Made by a program: the position numbers and the translations under genes
Shown here: in pieces, positions 17,958 to 25,411 of the stretch
Layout: each line of letters starts with the position of its first letter
Numbering within the stretch: the stretch's first letter is position 1
Notes under the pieces: model-generated
The model's input: the letters and a program-made list of their open reading frames with translations, nothing else
Told to the model about the DNA's origin: nothing
Databases searched by the model: none
Origin: Coraliomargarita sinensis
GTDB lineage: Bacteria; Verrucomicrobiota; Verrucomicrobiia; Opitutales; Coraliomargaritaceae
Assembly (NCBI RefSeq): GCF_003185655.1
Contig: NZ_QHJQ01000003.1
Coordinates: 62,001-126,000, forward strand
DNA: 64,000 bases
Direction of reading: 5' to 3'

Positions 17958-18740
17958 ATGAAACCAGCCGAACAATACTTAACAAAATCCCGGGAGATTC
18001 TCGACAAGGTCGCTGCTCAACAATCGAGGATCGAACAGGTTGCCGATCAATTCGCCAAAACGATTCTGGCCGGAAAGATGGTGCATGTATTTGGCTCCGG
18101 ACACAGCCGTATGATGACTGAAGAGATGTGGCCTCGTTACGGCTCCTTTCCCGGATTCAATCCGATCGTCGAACTCTCACTTTCCTTTCACAATCTGGTC
18201 ATCGGTGCGAATGGCCAGCGACAGGCCATGTTTCTGGAAAACGTGTCCGGTCTCGCCGACCGCATCCTGCGGAATTACGACCTGACCGAAGAAGACTCCG
18301 CGCTCGTGATTTCATCGAGCGGCTGCAATGTCGTCCCGATCGAGATGGCGGAAGTCTTTCAGAAGCGCGGGGTCAAAGTTGTCGGTCTCATCAGCAGGGA
18401 CCACTCGGAACCCAGCAGCAGCAAGCGAGAGGACGGGAAGAAGCTGCAGGACTTTTCGGATATCGTTCTGGATACAGGAGCACCTCTGGGCGACGCCATG
18501 GTAAATATCGAAGGACTCGATACTCCCGTAGCCCCCGGTTCGACCGTAGGCGGCTGCCTGATCATCAACTCAATTAAAGCGGAAGTTGCACAACGACTGA
18601 CCGATGCCGGACACCCCCCAAAAGTCCTTAGCTCCGCGGCCATCGTCGGCTCCGAGCGTGCCGTCGAATTGTTCGAAAGTGCCTACGACGAGCATGCCCA
18701 TCGAATCGCCAAATATTACGAACAAGTGGGTAAGGCCTAG
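17958..18740 (+). CDS. SIS-domain sugar phosphate isomerase-like protein (UPF0309-like)
   Basis: A 260-residue SIS-fold protein. The phosphosugar loop appears as VFGSGHSRMMTEEMWPR near residues 44-60, and the second SIS stretch is ISSSGCNVVPIEMAE. It matches the uncharacterised UPF0309 group rather than GlmS, MurQ or GmhA. SIS domains bind phosphosugars and often isomerise them or remove a side group. The gene is 28 bases after the PfkB-like kinase and 70 bases before two Gfo/Idh genes. This context supports a sugar catabolic route, possibly of an amino sugar, but no substrate is fixed by the sequence. Confidence 0.85.
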   Translation: MKPAEQYLTKSREILDKVAAQQSRIEQVADQFAKTILAGKMVHVFGSGHSRMMTEEMWPRYGSFPGFNPIVELSLSFHNLVIGANGQRQAMFLENVSGLADRILRNYDLTEEDSALVISSSGCNVVPIEMAEVFQKRGVKVVGLISRDHSEPSSSKREDGKKLQDFSDIVLDTGAPLGDAMVNIEGLDTPVAPGSTVGGCLIINSIKAEVAQRLTDAGHPPKVLSSAAIVGSERAVELFESAYDEHAHRIAKYYEQVGKA

Positions 18741-18809
18741 TCTTCCCGGCCTGATCTAAATAACCCAAAAAAACTCCAGAGTCATTGAACACATTATGAA
18801 AGGATAAGC

Positions 18810-19889
18810 GTGAGCGAAAAGAAGACATGGAAAATCGTCGGCATCGAGTTCTCCCACATGCACATGGGGGATCTGCTTCGATATGTGGACCAGCATCCGA
18901 ACGCCGAGATCGTCGGTATCTGTGATCCGCAAGCGGAACGCATGCAGGAAGCAACGGAGAATTTCCAGCTCTCCGACGCGCAGGTCTTTACCGACTACAA
19001 GCAATGCATGGAGGCGACGAAACCGGACATGGTAATCCTCTGCCCACCCACGGCGGAGCACGCCGACTGGGTCGAGCGCATTGCCCCCTACGATATCCAT
19101 ATTTTTGTGGAAAAACCTTTTGCCGGCTCGCTGAGGGACGCCGATCGCATGATTGAAGCACAAAAAAGCTCCGGTAAAGAACTCATCATTAATTGGCCCC
19201 TGCGCTGGGTGGAAAGTCACTTGACTGCGCATCGCCTGATTCGGGAAGGGCTGATCGGTGAAGTCACGGAGGTTCACTACTACGATGGCAACCGTGGCCC
19301 GCTCTACCACGGCGCGGATAAGATTGAGAAGGAACCTTCGGCCGAAGCAAAAAAAGACAGTTGGTGGTACAAGAAGGAGGCCGACGGCGGATCGCTGCGC
19401 GATTACCTCGGTTACGGTGTGACACTCGGCACCTGGTTCAACGGGGGCAAAAAGCCCGATGAGGTCACCGCCATCACGACCGGAGCCGCCGGACTGGAAG
19501 TGGATGAGCACAGCGTGACGGTGGCACGCTACGGCGAGCACCTGTCCAAATTCGAAACACGCTGGGGCACCTTCACCGACCCCTGGACGCACCAACCACA
19601 ACCTAAGTGCGGTTTCGTTATTCGTGGTACGGAAGGCACCATCAGCAGCTACGATTACGAGAAAACCATCTTCATTCAAACCCGAGCCAATCCCGGCGGC
19701 TATAAGCACTCGGTCGACGGCTTCCCCGAAGGTGAAAGCAACGGTATCGAGTACAGCCTTAAGCGCATCGAAGCGGGTTTGTCCGTCGAAGGACCGCTCC
19801 ATCCTGAACTGGCTCGAATCGGGCAGGAGATTGTCGACAGCGCAATTCGCAGTTGCGAAGAGGGGCGAACCGTAAAACTGAAGGACTAA
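18810..19889 (+). CDS. Gfo/Idh/MocA family oxidoreductase
   Basis: A 359-residue NAD(P)-dependent oxidoreductase. The N-terminal Rossmann fold reads IVGIEFSHMHMGDLL instead of the usual GxGxxG glycine-rich loop. The cofactor/catalytic EKP motif is VEKPFAGS near residue 109. The C-terminal Gfo/Idh/MocA beta-sheet domain is present. The start is a GTG with AAGGA six bases ahead. It lies in the run of sugar genes, 6 bases before a second family member. Family substrates are sugars, inositols and amino-sugar derivatives. The altered cofactor loop is unusual enough to make the cofactor choice uncertain. Confidence 0.88.
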   Translation: MSEKKTWKIVGIEFSHMHMGDLLRYVDQHPNAEIVGICDPQAERMQEATENFQLSDAQVFTDYKQCMEATKPDMVILCPPTAEHADWVERIAPYDIHIFVEKPFAGSLRDADRMIEAQKSSGKELIINWPLRWVESHLTAHRLIREGLIGEVTEVHYYDGNRGPLYHGADKIEKEPSAEAKKDSWWYKKEADGGSLRDYLGYGVTLGTWFNGGKKPDEVTAITTGAAGLEVDEHSVTVARYGEHLSKFETRWGTFTDPWTHQPQPKCGFVIRGTEGTISSYDYEKTIFIQTRANPGGYKHSVDGFPEGESNGIEYSLKRIEAGLSVEGPLHPELARIGQEIVDSAIRSCEEGRTVKLKD

Positions 19890-19894
19890 GAACC

Positions 19895-21004
19895 ATGAGC
19901 GAAAAAGAAGACGCCCGGGAGTTGAAAGCGGCTAAGGCCGATCGGATGGAAGCCCCCGCATTCTCCTACCAACCCCCGAAACCCAAGCAAGCCACTCCTC
20001 CGATGGCCCTCATCGGCTGTGGCGGTATCGCCCGCAACCACCTTGAAGCGTATCGCGAGAATGGATTCCCGATCGCAGTGCTCTGCGATATCAAGATCGA
20101 AGCGGCCAATAAATTTCGCGACGAGTTCTTTCCCGAAGCCGAAGTCACTGACAACGCGGATGCCGTACTGACACGCGACGATATCAAAATTGTCGACCTG
20201 GCCACACACCCGGATCACCGGCTCGAACATATCCGAAAGGCACTGCAGAACGGCAAACACGTGCTCAGTCAAAAGCCCTTCGTCACGAATATCGATGTCG
20301 GTCGTGAACTCGTCGAGCTCGCCAAGCAAGAAAATCTCAAGCTGGCCGTGAACCAAAACGGCCGCTGGGCACCCTACTTCAGTTATTTGCGTGAAGTCGT
20401 TAAAGCCGGCTTACTTGGAGAAATTGTAAGCTGCGATATCCACATTGCCTGGGATCACAGTTGGATCCAAGGCACGCGCTTTGAACAGATTCACCATATC
20501 GTGCTCTACGACTTTGCCATTCATTGGTTCGACATCGTCCGTTGCGTCTTCGGTGATCGGGAGGCAAAACAGATCTTTTCCCAAATCGAGCGATCCCGTG
20601 GTCAGGAGTTGGCACCACCACTCAGTGCTCAAAGTATGATCCAGTTTGACGGTGGTCTGGCCTCACTCGTCTTTCATGCCCACACGAAGTTCAGTCCGGC
20701 CGAGAGTACTGTAGTGACCGGCACAAAAGGCACCTTCCGTAGTTCCGGGCCCGTCTGCGGTAACGACAATATTACTCTCACAACCGAGGAAGGCGAAGCG
20801 CGTGTCGACCTACAAGGCCAGTGGTTCAACGACGGATTTGCCGGCGCTATGGGCGAACTGCTCTGTGCGATCGAAGAAGACCGCGAACCCTTAAATTCGG
20901 CGGCTCATAACCTGAAGAGTCTTGAACTTTGCTTTGCCGCCGTGGCGAGCGCAGATAAAGGCGAACCGGTCAAGCCGGGTGAGGTTCAATCGATCCGTTA
21001 CTAG
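19895..21004 (+). CDS. Gfo/Idh/MocA family oxidoreductase
   Basis: A 369-residue oxidoreductase. It has the normal Rossmann motif GCGGIARNHLEAY. The catalytic-lysine motif is SQKPFVTN, so the usual Glu of EKP is Gln here, as in several divergent family members. The first 40 residues are charged and family-poor. The ATG at 19895 follows an AAGGAC-like ribosome site. An earlier in-frame ATG at 19853 overlaps the previous gene and lacks one. The two oxidoreductases in tandem may catalyse paired oxidation and reduction of a sugar, as known for dehydrogenation routes in some glycoside-breaking pathways (inference). It is the last gene of the run. Confidence 0.87.
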   Translation: MSEKEDARELKAAKADRMEAPAFSYQPPKPKQATPPMALIGCGGIARNHLEAYRENGFPIAVLCDIKIEAANKFRDEFFPEAEVTDNADAVLTRDDIKIVDLATHPDHRLEHIRKALQNGKHVLSQKPFVTNIDVGRELVELAKQENLKLAVNQNGRWAPYFSYLREVVKAGLLGEIVSCDIHIAWDHSWIQGTRFEQIHHIVLYDFAIHWFDIVRCVFGDREAKQIFSQIERSRGQELAPPLSAQSMIQFDGGLASLVFHAHTKFSPAESTVVTGTKGTFRSSGPVCGNDNITLTTEEGEARVDLQGQWFNDGFAGAMGELLCAIEEDREPLNSAAHNLKSLELCFAAVASADKGEPVKPGEVQSIRY

Positions 21005-21371
21005 CGGTTTGCCTCACGCCCAGGCTTTTCTAGAGAAGACTGATAGGATTTCGAAGATTATTGGGTCCTTTTAAAAGGGAAAACGCGGGAGGACCCGGCC
21101 CCGTTGGTCGGATCAAAATTTTGCCGAAACGGCATGAGAATACCGGGTGGCCTTGCGAGGGATTCGCGATGCCACGCGAGGCCTTTCGCAGGTGCTTATA
21201 CCACTTTGCAAAAGTTTTGATCTTTTAGATAAGCAACTCCGTAGCCTCGACGAAGTTATTACGGAGATGGCGCAGCAAACTCTGTTTCGGGGTCGATGCA
21301 GATCGCCCCGGTTCCCAGAACCGAGGCCACAATGATCATTTCTATAAGATGCAAATTTTTTTGAAACGGTA
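21005..21371. other. Non-coding gap with inverted repeats
   Basis: No gene is supported. Two features stand out: GGGTCCT at 21063-21069 faces AGGACCC at 21090-21096, and an element framed by nearly perfect inverted ends spans 21111-21222. The remaining sequence up to the Tat-exported oxidoreductase stop has no obvious features. Confidence 0.5.
21111..21222. repeat. 112-bp element with near-perfect terminal inverted repeats
   Basis: GATCAAAATTTTGC at 21111-21124 and GCAAAAGTTTTGATC at 21208-21222 are reverse complements apart from one inserted base. Internal ends CGGCATGAG and CTTATA...TTGCAAAAG recur in shortened form at 36385-36413. Size and structure suggest a MITE-like or REP-type element, and no transposase is present. 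Confidence 0.55.
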
Positions 21372-22739
21372 TTACAACTCCCACCCGGATCGGTATTTCT
21401 TGTGCACCAGCGAGTTGGCGACTTCATGGTCCTTAAACTGCAACGCTTTCGAGTCCCACTCCAATCGCTGATTCGGCACGCGCAGTGCCAGCACCCCAAG
21501 CAGAACCATCTCGGTCAAAGCACCGCCATAGTTGAAGTCGGAACAAGCGGGCTGGCCGGTTTTAATCGCTCGTATCCAATCGCTTTCGTGGGTCCCTTTG
21601 ACTCTCGGGATCGTTTTGGGCGGGCGATTTTTCAAGAAAGCCTGACGTCTGGCTTCGGGAAAAATACGAATATTATGAGCACCATGTGAGCCGTGCAGGA
21701 TTACCCCTTCATCGCCGATCAACATTGCACCGCTGGCCGGCAGCTCGACATCGTTGGGAATCTCCTTCGGGCGTCCGGGGAGAAGACGACCATCGGTCCA
21801 GTTTAGTGTGACGGGGGGCCTGCTCCCACGGGAAGGAAATTCCATCCGTAAAATTGAGGCCCGGGGGAAAGTCTCATTTTTGACCTTATCCTTCCAATGC
21901 GTCGTGCTACCTTCCAGCACGGTCGGCGAACCCAATTCCAGAGCATAAAAGGAAGGATCGAGTATATGGCAGCCCATATCGCCAAGCGCTCCTGTACCGA
22001 AATCGTAGTACGAGCGCCATTGCATCGGATGGTAGGCCGGGTGGTAGGGCCTTTCTTCAGCAGGTCCGAGCCATAGATCCCAGTCCAAATAATCCGGGAC
22101 AGGGGGTGTCCCTTCCGGGCGTGGTCCGACGGTAAAAGTCGAGTAGCTTTGCCCGCCGACGGGTCGGTCAGTCCAGGCCCGGATCTCCGTGACGTTGCCA
22201 ATGACGCCGGCGTCGAGCCATTCTTTCAACAGGCGCATGGATTCGCTGGAGCGTCCCTGATTCCCCATTTGCGTCATGACGCCGGATTTACGGGCAAACT
22301 CGGTAACGAGGCGTGCCTCTTTCACGGTGTGCGTGAGTGGTTTTTGACAATAAATATGCAAGCCACGACGCATGGCCTCCATAGCAATAATAGCATGCGT
22401 GTGGTCGGGTGTCGCAATGACCACCCCGTCAAGGTCTTCTTCCGCCTCAAACATTTCGCGGTAGTCCGTGTAGAACTTCGCATTCGGATGCTCATCCAGG
22501 GTCTTTTGTGAGTACTGTGTATCCACATCACAGAGCGCGGCGATATTCTCTGTACGACTGCAATTTCTAACATTCGGGCGCCCCATTCCACCAACCCCGA
22601 TACCGGCAATTTTCAGTTGATTGCTAGAAGCATTTTGCCCGAAAAGCGGATGCGTGACAAACTGAGAGGCCAGTGCTCCGGCTGCGGCTTTTGTCATAAA
22701 GCTTCGGCGGGACGGATCCGTAATCTTATAATGATTCAT
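21372..22739 (-). CDS. Tat-exported Gfo/Idh/MocA family oxidoreductase
   Basis: A 455-residue oxidoreductase with a twin-arginine export signal. SRRSFMTKAAAGALASQF (about residues 10-27) holds the RR motif and a hydrophobic core, implying folded export with bound NAD(P). The Rossmann loop is GIGVGGMGRPNVRN, and the catalytic motif is CQKPLTHT. Such exported members are abundant in Planctomycetes and Verrucomicrobia, where they are thought to act on sugars outside the cytoplasm, but their substrates are largely unassigned. The gene is alone, convergent with the sugar operon at 16.0-21.0 kb. Confidence 0.92.
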   Translation of the reverse strand: MNHYKITDPSRRSFMTKAAAGALASQFVTHPLFGQNASSNQLKIAGIGVGGMGRPNVRNCSRTENIAALCDVDTQYSQKTLDEHPNAKFYTDYREMFEAEEDLDGVVIATPDHTHAIIAMEAMRRGLHIYCQKPLTHTVKEARLVTEFARKSGVMTQMGNQGRSSESMRLLKEWLDAGVIGNVTEIRAWTDRPVGGQSYSTFTVGPRPEGTPPVPDYLDWDLWLGPAEERPYHPAYHPMQWRSYYDFGTGALGDMGCHILDPSFYALELGSPTVLEGSTTHWKDKVKNETFPRASILRMEFPSRGSRPPVTLNWTDGRLLPGRPKEIPNDVELPASGAMLIGDEGVILHGSHGAHNIRIFPEARRQAFLKNRPPKTIPRVKGTHESDWIRAIKTGQPACSDFNYGGALTEMVLLGVLALRVPNQRLEWDSKALQFKDHEVANSLVHKKYRSGWEL

Positions 22740-23336
22740 GATAGTTCAACTCTACTGAGATAAGTTCAACTTGTCACTGCTTTGTTCCGCAACTTCATCA
22801 ATTAAATCACGGGCGGGAGTGCTATGAATCCGATTGAATTACGGCTTATTCAGATTGATGTAGTAAAGCCTGTATGCCACGGCGTGCTGCTATAGCTAAA
22901 AAACAACTCTGATATGCGGAAAAAAAGAATGGACGGAGGTCTGCCGTAGATGGCGAAGCAATTTTTAAAACCGCAGAGGTCGCGGAGAACTGAAGGAGAG
23001 AAAAGGACCCGACTCGGCGAGAACTCAGCGCACTCAGCGGTTACCCTCAGCCGAAGTATGGTCTAGCGTTATGAGAGCAAGGGAAAGAAAGAATGCAGCC
23101 TGAGCACCCTTGGGACAGTCGTCACCGTATCGCCATGTTAGGCATATCTAGTCGCAGTGATCAACTTCGTCCGCTCCCGCTCACTGCGTGATCATGCTTC
23201 ACGATAATGTACCAAATTTTCTCGAATCGGTATATCTGCCAACGCAACAAACTCGGGTGTCGACGGCAACGCCCCCACGTGAAGACGGAACTAGTGTTAA
23301 GCACTAACCGGCCTAGCTGTTGCCACCTACGCCTGA
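22740..23336. other. Long non-coding gap with repeat-like text
   Basis: About 600 bases with no supported gene. Around 22965-23045 lie purine-rich CCGCAGAGGTCGCGGAGAA and CTCAGCGCACTCAGCGG motifs. These recall simple intergenic repeats (CGCAGAG/CTCAGCG type) reported across Planctomycetes and Verrucomicrobia, but only one stretch is visible here. The part nearest 22740 should contain the promoter of the Tat-exported oxidoreductase. Confidence 0.45.
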
Positions 23337-23813
23337 TCAGGTGGGTGTTTCAACAAGATCCACTTTCTCGAAAAAGTTGAGGTCCTTCAATCGCTTTCGT
23401 AATTCAGACTGTAATTCTTCAGGAACTTTTCTCAGGCCTTCAATTGCTATCATTCCTACAAAAACGGGAGGATTCAGGATGGATAGCAGCCTGGCACAGA
23501 TGCTTTTCTCTTCTCTGCCCTCATTCTCTTTTGTTGCCTTAAATGTGTAGTATCTGATTACCCCTTCGATACCTGGCACATCGAATTCTTCAGCTGTAAA
23601 AGGGTTTATGTCTTTATATTGCGTGCCGTCTTTCGGGAACTCTTGCTCAGGGTCGCTATCGCCAACCGAAAGGATAAGCCAGCTTGCTTTCTCGTTCTCT
23701 CGGTTTAAGACGAGTGATGCTCGCTCTTCAGATTTGTAGGAAAGCGCATTAGACTCAATCAGCCATTTTCCTGAATCACTAATGATGGTTAGGTCTATTC
23801 TTTTCTTTTTCAC
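23337..23813 (-). CDS. Hypothetical protein coupled to serine dehydratase
   Basis: A 158-residue protein that I do not recognise. It is predicted soluble and charged, with no signal peptide or membrane segment. Its GTG start directly follows the sdaA TAG stop, so translation is probably coupled to that gene. Base composition looks clearly lower in GC than both neighbours, judged by eye. The C-terminal half ends in a Leu/Lys-rich stretch, LRKRLKDLNFFEKVD, probably helical. Possible explanations are recent transfer or a fast-evolving accessory protein. Nothing in the sequence gives a function. Confidence 0.6.
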   Translation of the reverse strand: MKKKRIDLTIISDSGKWLIESNALSYKSEERASLVLNRENEKASWLILSVGDSDPEQEFPKDGTQYKDINPFTAEEFDVPGIEGVIRYYTFKATKENEGREEKSICARLLSILNPPVFVGMIAIEGLRKVPEELQSELRKRLKDLNFFEKVDLVETPT

Positions 23814-25409
23814 CTAACAGGCGCACTTCCGACTGCCGCAACCGGCACCGGATTTGAGTTGCTCCGCAATCTTTTTCGAGGTCGGTGTAATGGCCAGACC
23901 ACCGAGATTGGTGCAGCGAAGTTCGCGTGGCATCTGATGGGCCACCTCATTCATCGAAGCGACCACTTCATCCATCGGGATCAAAGGATCGTATCCGGCC
24001 AATGCCATGTTGGCGCAGGACAGTGCATTGGTGGCGGCCATGATGTTCTTACCCAGGCAGGGTGCCTCGACACGATTGGCGACCGGATCACAGACCAGAC
24101 CGAAAGCGTTTTGCAGGGCCATCGATGCAGCGGCCAGCTGCTGGGCCTGATTTCCCCCTGCCATTTGCGTGATGGCAGCTGCCGCCATGGAAGCGCCCGA
24201 GCCGGTTTCGGCCATACAACCACCCTCTTCTGCCGCAAAGGTGGCATCGCGAGCGATAAACACACCGATCAATCCGGCGGCAAACAAAGCTTCACCGATT
24301 TCGCGGCGGTTTTTCCCCATGGCGTGTCCCACAGCAAGTACAGCACCGGGCATGGCTCCACAGGAACCGGCAGTTGGTGCCGCCACAATGACACCGAGGG
24401 AAGACTTCACCTCCATGATCGCACTGACATAGCGGATAATCTGGTTGTTGATATTTGCGGGAACAAGAGTGCCCGCTTCTTCGGCACGTTGAAAACCGGG
24501 TGACTGGGAAGGCAGGACCCGGTCCGCATAGTCCGTCCCGGCAAGGCCTGTCTTTACGGCGGCCTCAAAGACTGAAACGAGATCATCCATCATCGCTCTC
24601 AGCTGCTCCTCATCCAATCCGGATCGCTCCGCTTCATAGCGAAGTCCGCAAATACCGAGTGATTGATCGAGCAACGCGGATTGCTCCAACATTTCGCCCG
24701 CGCGCTGAAAACTGACCTTCAAACCACGACGGGATAAGACAGGAAGCACCGCCTGGAGTTGACGCACTTGGCGACAACCGGTCTGGGCCTGCAATTTTTC
24801 GACGAAAGAATCGTCTAAGGGATCGCGGCTGAAAACATTGAAAATACCACCGCCATTCGCGGCCGGGTGCCAACTCGTGCCTTCAGCAACGGTGTCGAAC
24901 TCCTCGACCAATACAGCCTCGGGCTCCTTCTCCAACCAAGCCAAAGTGTGATAAAAATCACCGCCCGAAAGAAGCTCAATCCCGTCGATCGCACGGAGCT
25001 CGATCATCCCTCCGCCAGTCGAAACGGCATCGAGGCGAAACTCCTGCCCGCTCCCATCGAAGAGCTCGAGACGATAAAAATTCGGATGCGGTGCGTCGTA
25101 GGATTCGTAGCGCAGATCGATCTCAATACCGGATTTTTCCAGCGCAGACTCATAGCCCGGAATTCGGGAGTCCTCAGGGGTCCATCCAAGCAATCCGCTG
25201 TAAAGGCCAAGATCCGTCCCTTGGTCTTTGTGCGTTGTTACCAGCGAACCATTCGGGTCGTAGCGCACCACGACTTTCTTGATCGGACCGGCCACCAAAT
25301 CCCGTGCCAGGCGACCGATACGGTTGGCGGCGGCAGAGTGTGAACTACTGGGCCCCCGCATGACGGGGCCCAGCACATCATTGAAAATACTGGGAGGAGA
25401 AGACTGCAT
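23814..25409 (-). CDS. sdaA: L-serine ammonia-lyase (iron-sulfur, single chain)
   Basis: A 531-residue L-serine dehydratase that converts serine to pyruvate and ammonia. It has the N-terminal beta domain opening with VLGPVMRGPSSSHSAAA (about 12-28), a central linker, and the alpha domain with the serine/cluster segments AAPTAGSCGAMPGA and NRVEAPCLGKNI. Conserved cysteines there bind the [4Fe-4S] cluster. The C-terminal end carries an extra CGSRKCAC, giving four cysteines in a short stretch, which is unusual relative to typical SdaA (about 455 residues in E. coli). The gene is tightly followed by the unknown small protein and begins just after the GH95 gene stop. Confidence 0.93.
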   Translation of the reverse strand: MQSSPPSIFNDVLGPVMRGPSSSHSAAANRIGRLARDLVAGPIKKVVVRYDPNGSLVTTHKDQGTDLGLYSGLLGWTPEDSRIPGYESALEKSGIEIDLRYESYDAPHPNFYRLELFDGSGQEFRLDAVSTGGGMIELRAIDGIELLSGGDFYHTLAWLEKEPEAVLVEEFDTVAEGTSWHPAANGGGIFNVFSRDPLDDSFVEKLQAQTGCRQVRQLQAVLPVLSRRGLKVSFQRAGEMLEQSALLDQSLGICGLRYEAERSGLDEEQLRAMMDDLVSVFEAAVKTGLAGTDYADRVLPSQSPGFQRAEEAGTLVPANINNQIIRYVSAIMEVKSSLGVIVAAPTAGSCGAMPGAVLAVGHAMGKNRREIGEALFAAGLIGVFIARDATFAAEEGGCMAETGSGASMAAAAITQMAGGNQAQQLAAASMALQNAFGLVCDPVANRVEAPCLGKNIMAATNALSCANMALAGYDPLIPMDEVVASMNEVAHQMPRELRCTNLGGLAITPTSKKIAEQLKSGAGCGSRKCAC

Positions 25410-25411
25410 AA

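Noticed and set aside
18756..19802. A 348-codon frame on the minus strand opposite the Gfo/Idh gene
   Set aside because: It is a shadow of the real gene, whose family motifs are clear, and shows no family signature itself.
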